Shown: positions 22,871 to 35,335, counted from the first letter of the stretch. The stretch is 64,000 bases of DNA from Pseudisothecium myosuroides (GCA_951799445.1 OX637287.1:37043724-37107723), one strand, 5' to 3'. Numbers and translations: made by a program. The notes: generated by a model from the sequence alone, not told the origin.

Positions 22871-24423
22871 TATTTCCAATGACAGATGCCTAAAAATTTT
22901 AGTGGTGTGTAATATGTTTTTGTTTTTTAATGATCCTTGTTTTGTTTTATTTTTTTATTTTCATTAATATTTCAATGACAAAAATAAATTTCAGAAGTCA
23001 ATATCTTATGCCTTATAAGTCTAAATTGTGTGAAATTTTAATTTGCACACACACACTTCATAGAGCTTCTTAACAATATCAAGAATTCCACCATTGGCTT
23101 TATAATTGCTCAAATGTATGGTCCAATTAAAAAGTAAAAAAAAATTTAGGATAAAAGCAAGCAAATCTATCTAAGTGATTTTATAATAATTTCTTAGATT
23201 GTTGCGAGAAACTCTTGTTGGGTTATGCCAAGTAAAGTAATACAGATTGGGAGTATTATGAGCTTTTGTAAGAGAAAACAAAATAAAAAATAAAATATGA
23301 AAAATCAATATGTAGTAAAGAAATATTTTGGATTTATAATATATTTTTTCTAAAAGTTGTGTACAAACTTAACACCAAATGACCAAGGGGATTTTAGACA
23401 AAATTTTAATGTACTATGAAATGAGTATTACAGTTTTCTTGATGTTTTCAACAATAGGGAGAGCATCAAGGGAAAATTTAATGCAAATTTTCATGAAAAT
23501 AGATATTTTGATTTAGAGAGAGAGAAAATATAAAATTAAAAAAAAATTAAAAAAAATGGCTTCCTATAGAGGTTGTCTTGAGTAAGTATTTATATGGAAG
23601 GTGCTTGTATATGTGTAAGGTTTATGATTGGCCCTAGAATTCTAAGGCCTACTCACTCCCCAAAATAGGGGCACCTTTTGCATTATACACCCACGCAGTG
23701 CGCACATGCAATTGCATTTCATCTTTTGGTGCACCAAATATATTACAAAAATAAAAATATGATCTTATTATTGATACCAAAAAATGCACTTTGAGTGTAG
23801 GTGCAAAATGAAGATTTCACAATAGTAACTTGTCCTATTAGTGCATGTTCCAAAGTACACTTAGATGTGCTTATAACCTTTTATATGGGAGGATTATTTT
23901 TATCAACAATATTTGAGAAGACTCTTCAAAATGAATTGCACTATTACACACACCATAGGTAAAAATATTTTGCCCTTATAAAAAGTTATAACATCATATT
24001 AATTAATTTTGGAATACAAAGTAATATGACAAACTAATGTAACAATAGTTATTTTTCAATGAATGAAATTTATTAAATGACCTTATAGCACAATTTTCAG
24101 TTCCTAATTAATACTAGAATCTATAATTAATTCTAAAATCATCCAAAAGAAGAAAAAAAACCATCCATTTGAAGTCTCTTTATAAATAATAAAATACAAA
24201 AAAATACAAAAAATTATGGAAGGTATAAAATAGAAACATATACATTGGAGTTAGGTTATATATAGTGCAAATTGTTAGTATAGTACAAGGAAAGTATGAG
24301 ATTCAAAAGTCAACACCAAACTCTTTACTCAATTGTACTTCAAGCAATCAATTGGTGGAAATTGTACATAAAAGTATGCATGAAACTCATAGATATCTCT
24401 GTTACATATGGATTTTGGGCTCA
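22871..24423. other. AT-rich gene-free stretch
   Basis: There is no gene. Much of it is above 70 percent A+T with many short homopolymers. A short CA run (CACACACACAC) lies near 23046. I could not delimit any further element. Confidence 0.4.
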
Positions 24424-25363
24424 TTAACCCCTAAAGGACCGAGGCCTTTTTTCTGCCAAAAAACACTCAAAACTGCCATTTCTATAGCAAACAGTAAAAA
24501 AATTTGAAAAATGTTTTTTTTGCACATCTAACCATAGGATCTTACACCTAACTAGTATGAGAGTGTGTGGAAAAAATTTCAGAATTTTTGACCGCACAGA
24601 TTGCAAGATATTTGCGTTTGAAGTGGAAAAAACAAATTTTTCAGCACATTGTGGGACTGGATTTTTTGACTTTGAACATTTTGAACTTAAAATTTTTGCA
24701 CTACAGAGTTTTGAGCTTTAAATCTTTATAGTGGAGAATTGAGTTGAGAGTCTAGGGGGAAAAAAAATTATTCAAAAAAACTTAATTATCATTCCTAAAA
24801 AAATTGTTAAGTAGAAGTAGGTACGAGATAGAAGGAAAATCTAAAATATTCATATATTTTAGATGGAATTAAAATTCCCTAATCCCAATGGTGAGATTGT
24901 TCTAATAAGTAAACTAAACCATGAGAATTTATTTTTTTTGAAAAATTGCAAAAATAGCGTTCAGAAATGAATCCTACAAGTTATTTTTTCAAAGAAGATG
25001 CTCTAACTGCCCGAAAAACAAAAATGTCCATAACTTTCTCATAACAAATCAAATGAAATGAATCAAAGCTTTCCAAATAGACAAAAATATTATCTATGAG
25101 AAAAAAATTATAAAAATAAAAATAAAAAATTTGCCAATTTTTTTTGCTGCCCGGGCTGCCCGCCGTCCCCTATTTTGAGCTTATTTGGTCATAACTATTG
25201 TTCCCGGGCACCAATTGTGAAAAAAAATTATATTTCCATGAAGCTAATCAACTTTTCAAGCTCCAAAAAAAGTTTCAAAAAATCAGGAGAAAATTTCAGC
25301 CGGTAGGTACCTGCCTGAAAACGCATTTGTCCCCCGAAGGGACAACGGTCCTTTAGGGGTTAA
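24424..25363 (-). mobile_element. TTAA foldback element, copy 2 (940 bp)
   Basis: The ends are TTAACCCCTAAAGGACCGAG and CGGTCCTTTAGGGGTTAA, with perfect TTAA on both sides. The subterminal hairpin (TTTGTCCCCCGAAGGGACAA) is at the right end, so the copy is reversed relative to copy 1. The left 130 bp match the inverted right end of copy 1 (AAAACACTCAAAACTGCCAT, TTTCTATAGCAAA, GGATCTTACACCTAA). It is non-coding. Confidence 0.88.
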
Positions 25364-25475
25364 CATACAAATTGAAAGTTATGATTAAAAATCAATCCTA
25401 TCAAAAATTGGATACAAAAAAACAAGACAATAAAAGTGTGTAGGAATAGAGAAATAGTGAAAAAAAATCATTGAT

Positions 25476-26332
25476 TTGACCTCTAAAGTCCCAAGAATCC
25501 TCTTAGGGGAGTGTTGAAGGTTTAGGCAAGTACCTGTAAATGTTCTCAATTTTTGGCAAGATTATTTGAAACTTTTTTGCATTGTAGGATAATTTTTTGG
25601 GAATATGATTTTTAATTTCATTTGGTGCCCAAAAGCAAAAGTTATGCCACAATAAGCCCAAAATAGGCAAATGTAGGCAACAAAATAAATCTACAAAAAC
25701 TTGAAATAATTTTTTTATTTTTTATGTTTTGTTATAGATTATATTTTTGTCTGTACGGAAAGATTTGATTCATTCCAATGGATAAATGATGTGAAAATTA
25801 TAAAGCTTTTTTGTTTTTTAGGCAATTTTAGCAAATTCTTGAAAAAATAATCAGTATAGGATTTGTTTCTTAACTCAATTTTAACAATAAAAGTTGCACG
25901 TGGTTTAGTATGCTTGCTAAAACAATCTCACCATTGGGATTAGTGTGTTTCAATTCCATCTTAGAGCTATCACCAATTTAGTTTTTCCTCCTATTTCGTA
26001 CTTGCTTTGACTTAACAATTTTTTAAAGAATGGAAACTATAGAAAGGAGGGTAAATTATTTTCTCACAATCTCAACTCAATTCAAAAAATTAAATTAAGA
26101 GGCTAGGAGCAAAAAAAAATTTATATTCTTTACTTTAGACACTAATACCTTATGATTGATGCAATCAAAGTTTCTGAAATTTCTCCTCCACTTTCTCATA
26201 CTAGTCTAGTGTAAGAGCCTGCGGTTGACTAGGCAAAAGAAACAAATGTTTAAAAAATTTGTTGTTTGCATTGAAAATGGCAATTTTGAATGGCTTTTGA
26301 AAAAAAAATGACCTCGGCACTTCAGGAGTTAA
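25476..26332 (+). mobile_element. TTAA foldback element, diverged copy 3
   Basis: The left end TTGACCTCTAAAGTCCCAAG and right end CCTCGGCACTTCAGGAGTTAA are degraded versions of the family ends, and the left TTAA has mutated to TTGA. The internal landmark AACAATCTCACCATTGGGAT at 25920-25940 is in the expected place. It lies 113 bp from copy 2 in the opposite orientation. Confidence 0.7.
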
Positions 26333-27786
26333 AATAAAATGAAAGACATCGGTTGCTAAACCGATGCTCTTGTACAAATGGCATCTTGTACGGATGGCCA
26401 GTACGACATGTGAAAATATTCTCAGAAGTCAATCTTCGACTAACGGTATGGGAATATGCCATTGATTGCACAAAATACCTTTGAAAAAATGTAGAGATGC
26501 GTCATAGAGGTGAGGTCAGAAATCAGAACCAGATCTAGTTAACTATGACCCAGCTGACCACAGACTAAGAGACCAGTCAGGCCATCGTTACAAATTTCGA
26601 AAACACTGCAAATTTTGAATGTTGGACGTTGCATTGCGCTTCCTCGGACCTCCTGAAGACATAGTTTATAATACACCATATGCCCAACTACACTAAATTC
26701 GGTCATGTGAGTCAGAATTAGGTTATCAGCATGTGGGCCTTCATGACAAAGTGCTAGACGTGCTAGGTCATGATGTTTCATAACATTCATGTGAAATGCA
26801 CAAGTACACGACTGTTGGACATCTATCAAACCTGATGAAACAATCAAAATCAAGGTACAAGACTCCTGGGCTTTCATTTCAAACGTCCCCGCTGTAAAGA
26901 ATACCTGTAGAGAGAAAAAAGGTTAAGCGAAGGTAATAGCAAACGAAATTCGAACGTATAATTTGAACGCCCCTCAGATCAAATGAACTAAACAGATCTC
27001 AGTACGAGACGAATATAATTCTGTTCCATTGAAAAAACCACCACGAGCATTTCCAGATGTAGGGACTGGAGACGAAACAAGATAGATTAAAACACAGACA
27101 TAGGGATTGCGAAGGAGAAAAAGCAATGTCTTATATATTAAATGGGGTTAGAAACACAGGGTGATGGCATTTGCCAAGGAACCCCGAGCAATGTAATGAA
27201 ACATCTCTACAAATGAAAGAATCAATCTTGTTATTATTAACTGTCAGAAATATTCAAATGAGGTGAATAGAATGGACGGCAAACCGAAGCAAATTCGGGG
27301 AAATCAATCACATCGCAAATTAAGCCTACTTAGTGAAGCTCGAATCTCAGACTATGTCGCCTCCACCAACACTCAAGATCACGAACCACGAGCCCCTTCT
27401 CCTGCCGACCGTTGCAAAGGAAAGTCCTGCCTAGGAAGGATCAACGACATCAACGTCTAGCGTCAGTTTGCAAGACCTGCGTTAAGAGTCACATCCACAG
27501 TCACTGCCAAGAAAACTCTTGCTTCGTTTCCCCTTATAGAACTCTGAATCCAGGAACTCTTTATTCTTCTCCTCAGAAATGGAATTTCCAACTCCTCTCC
27601 ACCAGGTGAAGTTCATTCAAGAATGCCAAGAACGAACTCTACACATTGCATCCCAAACCTGAAAACTCCATCTCTCATAATGCCCTTAGACGCGTCCCAT
27701 TCTACTTCCTCCTTGCGACATCCTCTCTTCCCAAACGCCAATGCAAGTACAGAGAGGGCTCCAAGAGCTCACTCACCCGTGCAACG
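26333..27786. other. Gene-free stretch and 3' flank of the RALF gene
   Basis: A short perfect hairpin (CATCGGTT-GCT-AACCGATG) lies near 26348. From about 27,000 the composition becomes more balanced and pyrimidine-rich, consistent with the 3' UTR of the minus-strand RALF gene. A 112-codon minus-strand frame at 26539-26877 has no recognised motif and I do not call it. Confidence 0.4.
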
Positions 27787-28233
27787 CTACCCCCTGGCGC
27801 ACCGCGTGATCTGGTAGCACCCCCTCCGGTACGGCTGCACAGGCCCCCCCCGTCTATTGCAATTCGGAGTGTAGTACGACCTCCCCGAGCGCGCAGGGCA
27901 AGGCGAGCGGTTCCCGTTCAACGCCCCGTAGGAAATGTAGCTCCTCCTCGCCGCCAAAATCCGCCGCGTCGGCTCGTCCAGAAACTGATCCTCCACGTCT
28001 TCCTCCACCGTCGAGGGGTACATGCTCATACGAAGATCCTCCATCTCCGCCGCCAGCCCCGTCGTCGTGGCAAATTCCATCGCGAAGCTGCTGCCGCTGC
28101 TGCTGGTACCCCTGGTGCCCCTGCTGGTGCTTCCGAAGGTTGCTTCGATTCTCACTGCGAGCATTGACAGCAGCAGCATTGCCACGCACAACACGACGAG
28201 CGTCCCCTGCTGCATCGCCATTGCTGCAAACAA
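27787..28233 (-). CDS. RALF: RALF-family secreted peptide precursor
   Basis: This is a single-exon ORF of 148 aa. Residues 1-32 form a signal peptide with a long Leu/Val/Met core. The pro-region is acidic near residues 76-88 (EEDVEDQFLDE) and is followed by RRIL at 90-93, the dibasic site cut by the subtilase S1P in known RALF precursors. The mature part carries YISY at 99-102, needed for receptor binding in studied RALFs, and four cysteines at 112, 125, 139 and 145 in the usual two-disulfide pattern, ending YRRGCYQITRC plus ARG. RALF peptides are apoplastic signals that raise external pH and act through CrRLK1L receptors with LLG/LRE co-receptors. The coding strand is markedly GC-richer than its surroundings. 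A downstream in-frame ATG at residue 5 or 7 could serve as the start with no change to the mature peptide. Confidence 0.93.
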   Translation of the reverse strand: MFAAMAMQQGTLVVLCVAMLLLSMLAVRIEATFGSTSRGTRGTSSSGSSFAMEFATTTGLAAEMEDLRMSMYPSTVEEDVEDQFLDEPTRRILAARRSYISYGALNGNRSPCPARSGRSYYTPNCNRRGGPVQPYRRGCYQITRCARG

Positions 28234-28600
28234 CGACCCCGTCCTGCCCTGCGCGCAACGCAGATCTACAAACGCGGATCACAACATACAATGCCAGGAG
28301 CTAAGGACAGTAGTGGTAACGGCGATGGCGCCTCGGGGAAGGGGAAGTTCAAACGCGGCCCAGGGAAAAGGACGACGGGCACCAGCCCGAGAAGTGTGGA
28401 GTGGCAGAAGGGGCAGGGCAGGGGACGACGAACTGAACGACGCGGGGAATCAAGGACGGAAGGCGCGGTCTGGGCTGGCCCATGCCGGTAATGCCGTGCG
28501 GGACGTGTCGTACGTTCCGGTTAGTTTCGTTCGTAATAATAATTAATTTAATTTGAGGAGTGTTGCCAATTATTGAGGAGTATTATTAAATTTTATTTGT
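28234..28600 (-). promoter_or_regulatory. GC-rich 5' flank of the RALF gene
   Basis: About 270 bp of G+C-rich, CpG-containing sequence (28234-28510) lies upstream of the RALF start and gives way abruptly to AT-rich DNA. It is probably leader and core promoter. No TATA box could be placed with confidence. ORFs of 66-174 codons here are shadows of the high GC content. Confidence 0.45.
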
Positions 28601-28619
28601 ACCGTACCCAGCTATCAGG

Positions 28620-28900
28620 ATCAGAAAAAACATCATTCTAAAAATGGATGCCAAATTTTTTGGAAATTCAGCTAGCCAAAAAATATTTTACTTGTGTAGA
28701 CAAAAAGGAAATATTGCAGAATATTGATAAAATATTCATTGTTTTTGGAAAATTGAACAATTGTAAGACAATTGTAAGCTAATGTGATTCTTTATCTTCA
28801 CAAAAAAAATTCAGAAAAGCACGACAAATATTGAGACCGTAGGAGCTTGTCCAAAATCCATTTTGTCCCCCAAGGGGACAACAAGACTTTAGGGGTTAAC
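28620..28900 (-). mobile_element. Truncated TTAA foldback element, copy 4
   Basis: Only the hairpin end survives: TTTTGTCCCCCAAGGGGACA, then AGACTTTAGGGG and TTAA at 28897-28900. The opposite end could not be found; the left limit near 28620 is a guess. It lies close to the RALF promoter. Confidence 0.6.
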
Positions 28901-29047
28901 AGGGATTATATTATTGCATTGTCAGGGCTGGCCCATCTCAAATCTCCATATGGATTTATAAAGTAGTAAGTTCTCAATTTCAAGAAGTTTTTGGGTGCTT
29001 GGGGGCTCCCCTTTCTGAAGAAGCAAAAGAGAATCCCCCAAGCTTGG

Positions 29048-29277
29048 TTAACCCTGTAAGGACGCGGGGGGTGACCCTGGAAATCATGCATTATATAACT
29101 GTGAGAGTCATTGGAATAAAAAAATCCAAAAGTACTCATTGGAAGTCAAGCTACTGTAGATGTTCTCCACTTTCCACAAAAAACTCCAAGGATGAATAGT
29201 TGTAGTTCTGTCCTACATTGGAGAATCCCTTGTCATTCATCGGACACTTATGGTCCGCGGCGTCCTTACTGGGTTAA
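29048..29277. mobile_element. 230-bp TTAA MITE with CCCTGTAAGGACGC ends
   Basis: It is bounded by TTAA at 29048-29051 and 29274-29277. Inverted ends are TTAACCCTGTAAGGACGC and GCGTCCTTACTGGGTTAA. It is non-coding. A diverged relative lies at 59963-60110. Confidence 0.85.
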
Positions 29278-30134
29278 CAATGTTATAGAAGCTGAAATTT
29301 AGTTAAAAATCTTTGCAACCCTTCACTGCATAGTGTATGGTCATTGGATGGTGGTACAAAATTTTGTTCCCATCACAATTGAATTGGTAATTAGATTGTG
29401 CAGCTAATGCTCGGTGATTGGAGGGGTTATTGTGCAGTTTCTGAATATGTATAGTAACTGACTGGTTTACTCTATCTGGAAGGTCATATGACCAAAAAAA
29501 TTATTGATGTAGTTATGAGATACTCAAGAGAAATCATACCCAAGTGGTTTTATAATTTTGTGACGTTCTAGAAATATTACCAAATTTTCAAAGATAAAAA
29601 CATCAAGTAGCCTATACTTTAATGGTAGACTCACCTTGAATGAACTTACTCTTGAAGCGCAAAATGTCTCAACTTTCATTGGTTGCTTAAAAAAAACTCA
29701 ATTTCATTGGTTGCGTTTGAAAAGTTTTGGTTGTTTCAAATCATTAAAGCGTTCATTCAAGGCCATTTTTTAGGTGTTAGAAAATGGAAGGTGTTGCAAT
29801 TAGGTGATACTACCTTATAACTAATGCAACATTTGCAACATCACCTTGTTGCATAACAAATATTTTTTTTGTGAATTGCTAGAACTAGATTTAAACTCAA
29901 GACTCTTTCCAAATGTTGGATTAAAATCATGTCTTCTAATTTTTTCAATAGGGCAAACCATATTCACTGTATAGATTATTTCTTTGAATGGAGTGAGTTC
30001 TACATTTTCTTCAAAAATTAAATAAAAAATAATATTAAAAATAATATTGAAAATCATTTTCAACTTGTGATATCAATAACATTAAGGTAGTTCAACTTAG
30101 TCATGCCTCATATACATAGATAGTGGGGGCTACC
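29278..30134. other. AT-rich gene-free stretch
   Basis: There is no gene, RNA or element boundary that I can support. A short ATTAAAAATAAT direct repetition occurs near 30025-30045. Confidence 0.4.
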
Positions 30135-31052
30135 TTAACCCCTAAAGTACCAAAGTCCCCTCAGGGGACACTTGAGATTTCAGGCAGACCCGTGTGGCCT
30201 CAAATTTTGACCTAATTTTTGAAACTTTTATTGAAGATAGGGAATCACATTAGCTTTCTAAAAATATAACTTTTTTTTCAATCGATGCCCGGGAGCAAAA
30301 GTTATGGCATCCTAAAGCAAAAAAGCAGTTCGTCGAGCAATAAAAAAAACGGAAAATGAATTTATTTATTTTTAATTTTTTTACTCCAAGATCATGTTTA
30401 TGTCTACATTTGAAGCTTTGATTCATTCTATTTAAACTAATAATGAGAAAGTTATGGACAACCTTGTTTTTCAGGCAATTTAAGCATCTTCCAAAAAAAA
30501 ACCTTATAGAATTCATTTTTTAATGCAATTTTCAATTTTTTTCAATTTTTTTTTTGACAAGGTCAAATTTGTTTGTAAGAACAATCCCACCATTGGAATT
30601 ATGTTGTTTTAATTCCACCTAAGAGCTATTAACAATTTAGTGTTTCATTCAATTTTGGAACTACTTCTACTTAACAATTTTTTTATATGTGAAAATCAAG
30701 GTTTGACATTCTGAAATTTTTTTCCCCGACTCTCAATTCAAATTTTCAACATAAAAAAATTTAACTTTATGTTGTGTAGTGGAAAAAAAATCCACAAATG
30801 GCCGTCAAAGTCATCTAAAATTGCACGAAACAGTTCAATTTTTTTTTTTCCAACTTTGAATGCTAATACCTTCCAATCAAAACGGTCAAATATCTTGAAA
30901 TTTTTATCACATACTCTGAGATAAGTGAAGTACAAGATCCGATGGTTAAATTGGTAAAAAAAAGTTTTTTTTGGTTTAGGGGTGATCGCAGCAGAAATGG
31001 CAATTTTCAGTGGTTCCGGAGCCAGAAAATGCCTTGGTATTCTAAGGGTTAA
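30135..31052 (+). mobile_element. TTAA foldback element, copy 5 (918 bp)
   Basis: It has TTAA at 30135-30138 and 31049-31052, a left end CCCCTAAAGTACCAAAGTCC with hairpin AGTCCCC-tca-GGGGACACT, and a right end TTGGTATTCTAAGGGTTAA. The conserved block ACAATCCCACCATTGGAATT lies at 30580-30600. It is non-coding, in the same orientation as copy 1. Confidence 0.82.
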
Positions 31053-31774
31053 ATATCCTTTCATCACATTCAACCATTGCTTTTATTCATTAGAAAGTAT
31101 TTATAAGGTTCATAGGTATGGCTAAACTTTGTAACTGTATTGTGTACATCATCAATGCATGCTGAATTATATAAAAACCACTAGCACAATTGATTTAACC
31201 CCAAACTTTCTTAAATTATTTCAAGCCTAAACCATTTTGCAACAATCTTTTTCCAAATAGTGATAATTCTTCATTTTTATATTTATTTTTTGAAGAAACA
31301 ATCATAAGATCACTTAACTATCACCTAAAATACGGGTTTTTTATTTTGTAATTTAATTTCCTTGATCCCTAGTAACTATGCAATAATGCATTTTCATTTT
31401 GTAGGGGTTTTATTTATCATACTTTGCCTTGTGGGCATGATATCAAGCAATATTTTCAGGGCCCTTGGAATTGCGTCCAATTGCAATCTGTCTAAGCTAT
31501 ATTATACACCTCTAAAGTAATAGTAAATATTTTATTTTGAAAAGCTTTCACTATGATAGGTGCCATAATTTTATACTATTTTTTTGACTAAATTTGTATG
31601 TAGAAATTTTCTAATGAATTATTAAAAGATGATCTTCCCAAAATAGTCGAACTTGCTTGACCATTTATTTTTTCAAATGTGAGATGGTGTTTCACTTCTA
31701 AATTTCATGAACACTTTTAATGAAAGTGATACGCCTTCAGTGCTCATGCTTGCTCACCTTTTGAATTGTTATAT
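31053..31774. other. AT-rich spacer between two TTAA elements
   Basis: No gene, RNA or repeat boundary is seen. Confidence 0.4.
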
Positions 31775-32702
31775 ATTACCCCGTAAAGGACCAGACTACG
31801 TTTTTTGGCTGTATAGAAATTTTGGGCAAGTATATGTGACTAGAGATTTACATATTTTAGGCTGAAATTTTAATAGAAGGTGGGGACGAGGAATATCTAT
31901 CATATGCACTAAATTTCATTTGGAAATAGGAGTCATAAGTTATGGCCTAATATGTTACTTTTTTCGTAACTGGGCAGTCCAAGTAGATTAAAAAGATCAC
32001 TTTTTTCAAAAATAAAAATTTGAAATTGGTCTTCTAGATTTAGATATACGTGGAAAGCTTTGAATCATTCCATTTTGATCAATGAGTCAAAAGTTATGAG
32101 GAGTTTTAGTTTGCGGGCAGTTATGGATTCTCTACTCTAAAGTAAATTTTGAAGTTGTTTATTTAACTCAATTTCCAATATTTTTGGAAAAAAATAAAAT
32201 CCTAGGATGTAGATTAATTATTACAACGTTACAACCGTTGGGATTGGTATTTTTTAATTATATAATTAAATTTTTAACAATTTAGTTTTTTGAATCATTA
32301 TCTATTTCTTTCTACTTACTGTTTTTTTCCTATATGTTGTACAATTCCAAATGATGTGAAAATTTTCAAGCATATAGCCAACTTGTTTAGGAAACTGAAT
32401 TCAAAGAAGCACCACCATTTTCGACATTTTTTCATTGAAAAGTGAGCTTGTGAAGTGCAGCTGCCCAGTTTTTTGCAAGGCCAAAAAAATGATTTTAGTG
32501 AATTTGAATGCTTATATCTTGCAATCCACGCGGTAGAAATTTCTGAAATTTTTACCACATGTTTTCAAGTCAGCATACTAAAAGAACCTACAATTACATG
32601 TGTCAAAAAATGATTTTTTTCCAAAAATTTAGTAGTTGTACTAGAAATGGCAGTTTTGGAGTGTTTTTGGTGAATACATAGTCATGGAACTTTAGGGGTT
32701 AA
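31775..32702 (+). mobile_element. TTAA foldback element, copy 6 (about 928 bp)
   Basis: The left end TTACCCCGTAAAGGACCAGA has lost one base of the TTAA; the right end GGAACTTTAGGGGTTAA is intact with TTAA at 32699-32702. The right 80 bp follow copy 1 (AGAAATGGCAGTTTTGGAGT, GTTTTTGGTGAA). About 75 bp downstream, TTTAAGGGGTTAA (32766-32778) may be a solitary end of another copy. Confidence 0.75.
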
Positions 32703-34619
32703 AAAAAAATTGGCCAATGTCCTACATTTCAAGGTGGTTTTTGCACACTCTATCCCCATTGGTATTTAAGGGGTTAAAGTTTATGGTGTGACATTTTTTT
32801 AGTATATGCAATCTATTTGTGGTTGCTAGGACCTCATCAAGCTAATTAAATTATTGAAGTGCGTCATGTTTGAACACCATACTAAAAAAATTGAACAATT
32901 ACAATATCATAAATTTAAAAAATTTGAAAACAAGTTCATTAACCTTTGTTTTTCTTTCAAAGTGCAGGAATTACAAAATAATCAACAAATAATTTGTAAG
33001 ACAAAAATGCACCTCTATGAAGGTTGTTCAAAAAGACAAAAAATAATAAATTGTTGATAACACAAACAAATTTGTTGAAGTAATGTCAACCCCAATGGTA
33101 AGAATTTTAAAGTTGACAATCAGCATCCTATGCTATTTTTTCTTTTTTGAACTATGAAATCCATGGATTGTGAACATCCTCAAGAACATGTTGAAGGAGC
33201 TACCACAAACGAATGAAAAAAAATCCAAGTATGTTGCAAAAACAATTTTTATTTATTCTTCAACAATGTGACTAGTGCAATCTTCAATGCTTCGATCATG
33301 ACTTTGGAGCAAAGTTTAGAATTAGTTTGTGTAGGGATGTGTAGGCACCTATTGCCTTGACATAGCGATGAGGTGGTCATGAGTTCAAACCCAGGCATTG
33401 GTGGGGGCAAATGACCTCGTCATCATATGGGGACCCGAGAATTTCTGAAAAGAAAGAACATGTTGATTTTGTATAGGGTCTACTTATTACCCTTTTTCTT
33501 TTGGGGATGGGTAGAAAATCCCAAACTTGCAAAAATGAAGATCTTATGTATAGATTCTTCTCAAATCATAATTTATTTTTCCTCAAAAGATCCAAATCTA
33601 CATTCCCCTCCCTACTAAGAACTTGGGGGCAAGGTAATACTAGAATATTGTGGCATATCTCAATTGGACCGAGGTGAACCTCCACCCATTGCTCGTCATC
33701 CCGAAGTCATTCCAAGAGTGCATGTAAAAGAAAAGACCCCCTATTTTATGCTTGATTAATTTATCTTTTTTGCATGAATCTTTGCTGATTTGGGACCTCT
33801 AATACCAAATATGAATTCAGTTTTTTGTTTTTTGTTTTTTTGACACAAGCGTATTGAACAACACACTGCGAGGGGTTTCCGTCAGGTAGAGAGGCTGATT
33901 TCACGCCAAATAAACACAATTTGTCACCGCCAAGTATTGAACTTACAACCACGCCATGAATTCAGAATTTTCAAATTTTATCATGGGTGGCAAATACAAA
34001 ATTTCAGCGTTTTCCCCAGGGTAAAATCGGGGACTAAGTTAGCGAGGGTCTCGGCCCTCAATTGTGTCCAAGACCTGGGTTTCCTGGTATCTCGGAGCTA
34101 GGCCGAGTGTTCAATGTTCAGAACTTCAGATCCAGTAGCACTGAAAATGATGATGCGAGGCCAGCTTGCAGCTAGCTACGGCAGAGAGTTCCGAACCGTG
34201 CGTGAGATTGGGCGGCGTTGACGCTGCGTTCGTTTTTTTCTGCCCGTGATGGGGCGCTTGGTGGGCAGTGCTGGGCGGCAGTGGAGCGGGAACTTCGTCA
34301 GGTGCCTTCAGGGGCTCCCTTTGCCTTGCCTTGCCTTGCGCGCTGGGCTCGGTGACCAGAGTGATGGCGAGGTTTGCTTTTCCATGAACAGTTCTGGCTT
34401 TCCTTCATCCTTTCCGAGCTTTACAGTGCAGAGCTCCCTGTGCCATGAACAGCAGCCTAGGTCCTGAAATAGATGAGCCTACTTGCACATTCTGTATTTC
34501 TGTCGTAGGGTGATTGTCCTGCAAGTCTGCAACCAAGTCAGTGGCAGCGCAATTGTTTGGAACGCTAGCTGTGTCGGTCATGTGGCGATAGTGTCTGTGC
34601 ATATACACACTACAGTACT
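32703..34619. other. Gene-free stretch with tRNA-like B box and a GC-richer block
   Basis: Around 33360-33420, GAGTTCAAACCCAGGC resembles a Pol III B box (GGTTCRANNCC) and could mark a tRNA-derived SINE; on the minus strand near 33945 a GTAAGTTCAATACTTGG stretch is similar but weaker. From 34,000 to 34,480 G+C rises, and a 73-codon frame opens at 34246, but without splice support or a known motif I do not call a gene. Confidence 0.35.
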
Positions 34620-34868
34620 TAGTGTAACCATGTGCCATTGCCATGGCATATAATAAAATAAAAGTAAAAGTATTTTCCTAATTTTTTAAGTCAGATGAAC
34701 TTTGAAATTCAATACGTACTGTAGTATCTTCTTTGCGGCGAGTCGGAACGCCATGAAACAAAGTCCGTGCAGCACTTCTTGTTGAGGGCTTTCCAACGGT
34801 ACCAAGAATGTAATCAGGGATGCACAATTCAAGAGAACTCACTGTAACAAACACACAAACAACCTATC

Positions 34869-35257
34869 TTAACCCCTCTAGGATGTTAGCAACCCAAATT
34901 GGCCTACGATTTTGAATACCAAAAAATCTAAATACTTCTCGATGTCTGTGAGGAGCATTCAATGAACCCCATTTATAAATTTAAAAAAACTTAGAAGTTT
35001 GATCCTGTCCCTCTTCTTTAATAGCAAGACTATCCAATAGAAATAACTTGGTAATCAATTGTCCAAATCCGTATATTCCAAGTTGCAGTCACTCACAACA
35101 ATGCCATAGTTCAAAAGTTGCCACATCATGATCAACTTAGTGATAATTCCTTGCTTCTAAAAAAAACAAATTATTATAAGATAGTTATGGGTTTCATGTA
35201 AACTTTGTCAAAATAGTACAGAGATTTTAACTGAATCCTTTAATGCCAAGTTGTTGA

Positions 35258-35300
<43 letters not shown>

Positions 35301-35335
35301 AAACCGTATGGCTTCTAACATCCTATAGGGGTTAA
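34869..35335. mobile_element. 467-bp TTAA MITE with CCCCTCTAGGATGTTAG ends
   Basis: It is bounded by TTAA at 34869-34872 and 35332-35335; inverted ends are CCCCTCTAGGATGTTAG and CTAACATCCTATAGGGG. It contains a (TA)n microsatellite at about 35259-35297. It sits within the modular repeat array. It is non-coding. Confidence 0.82.
35259..35297. repeat. (TA)n microsatellite
   Basis: About 19 uninterrupted TA dinucleotides lie inside the 467-bp TTAA MITE. Confidence 0.95.

Noticed and set aside
27646..28546. Plus-strand and alternate-frame ORFs over the RALF locus
   Set aside because: They are Arg/Pro/Ala-rich shadows of the GC-rich RALF gene.
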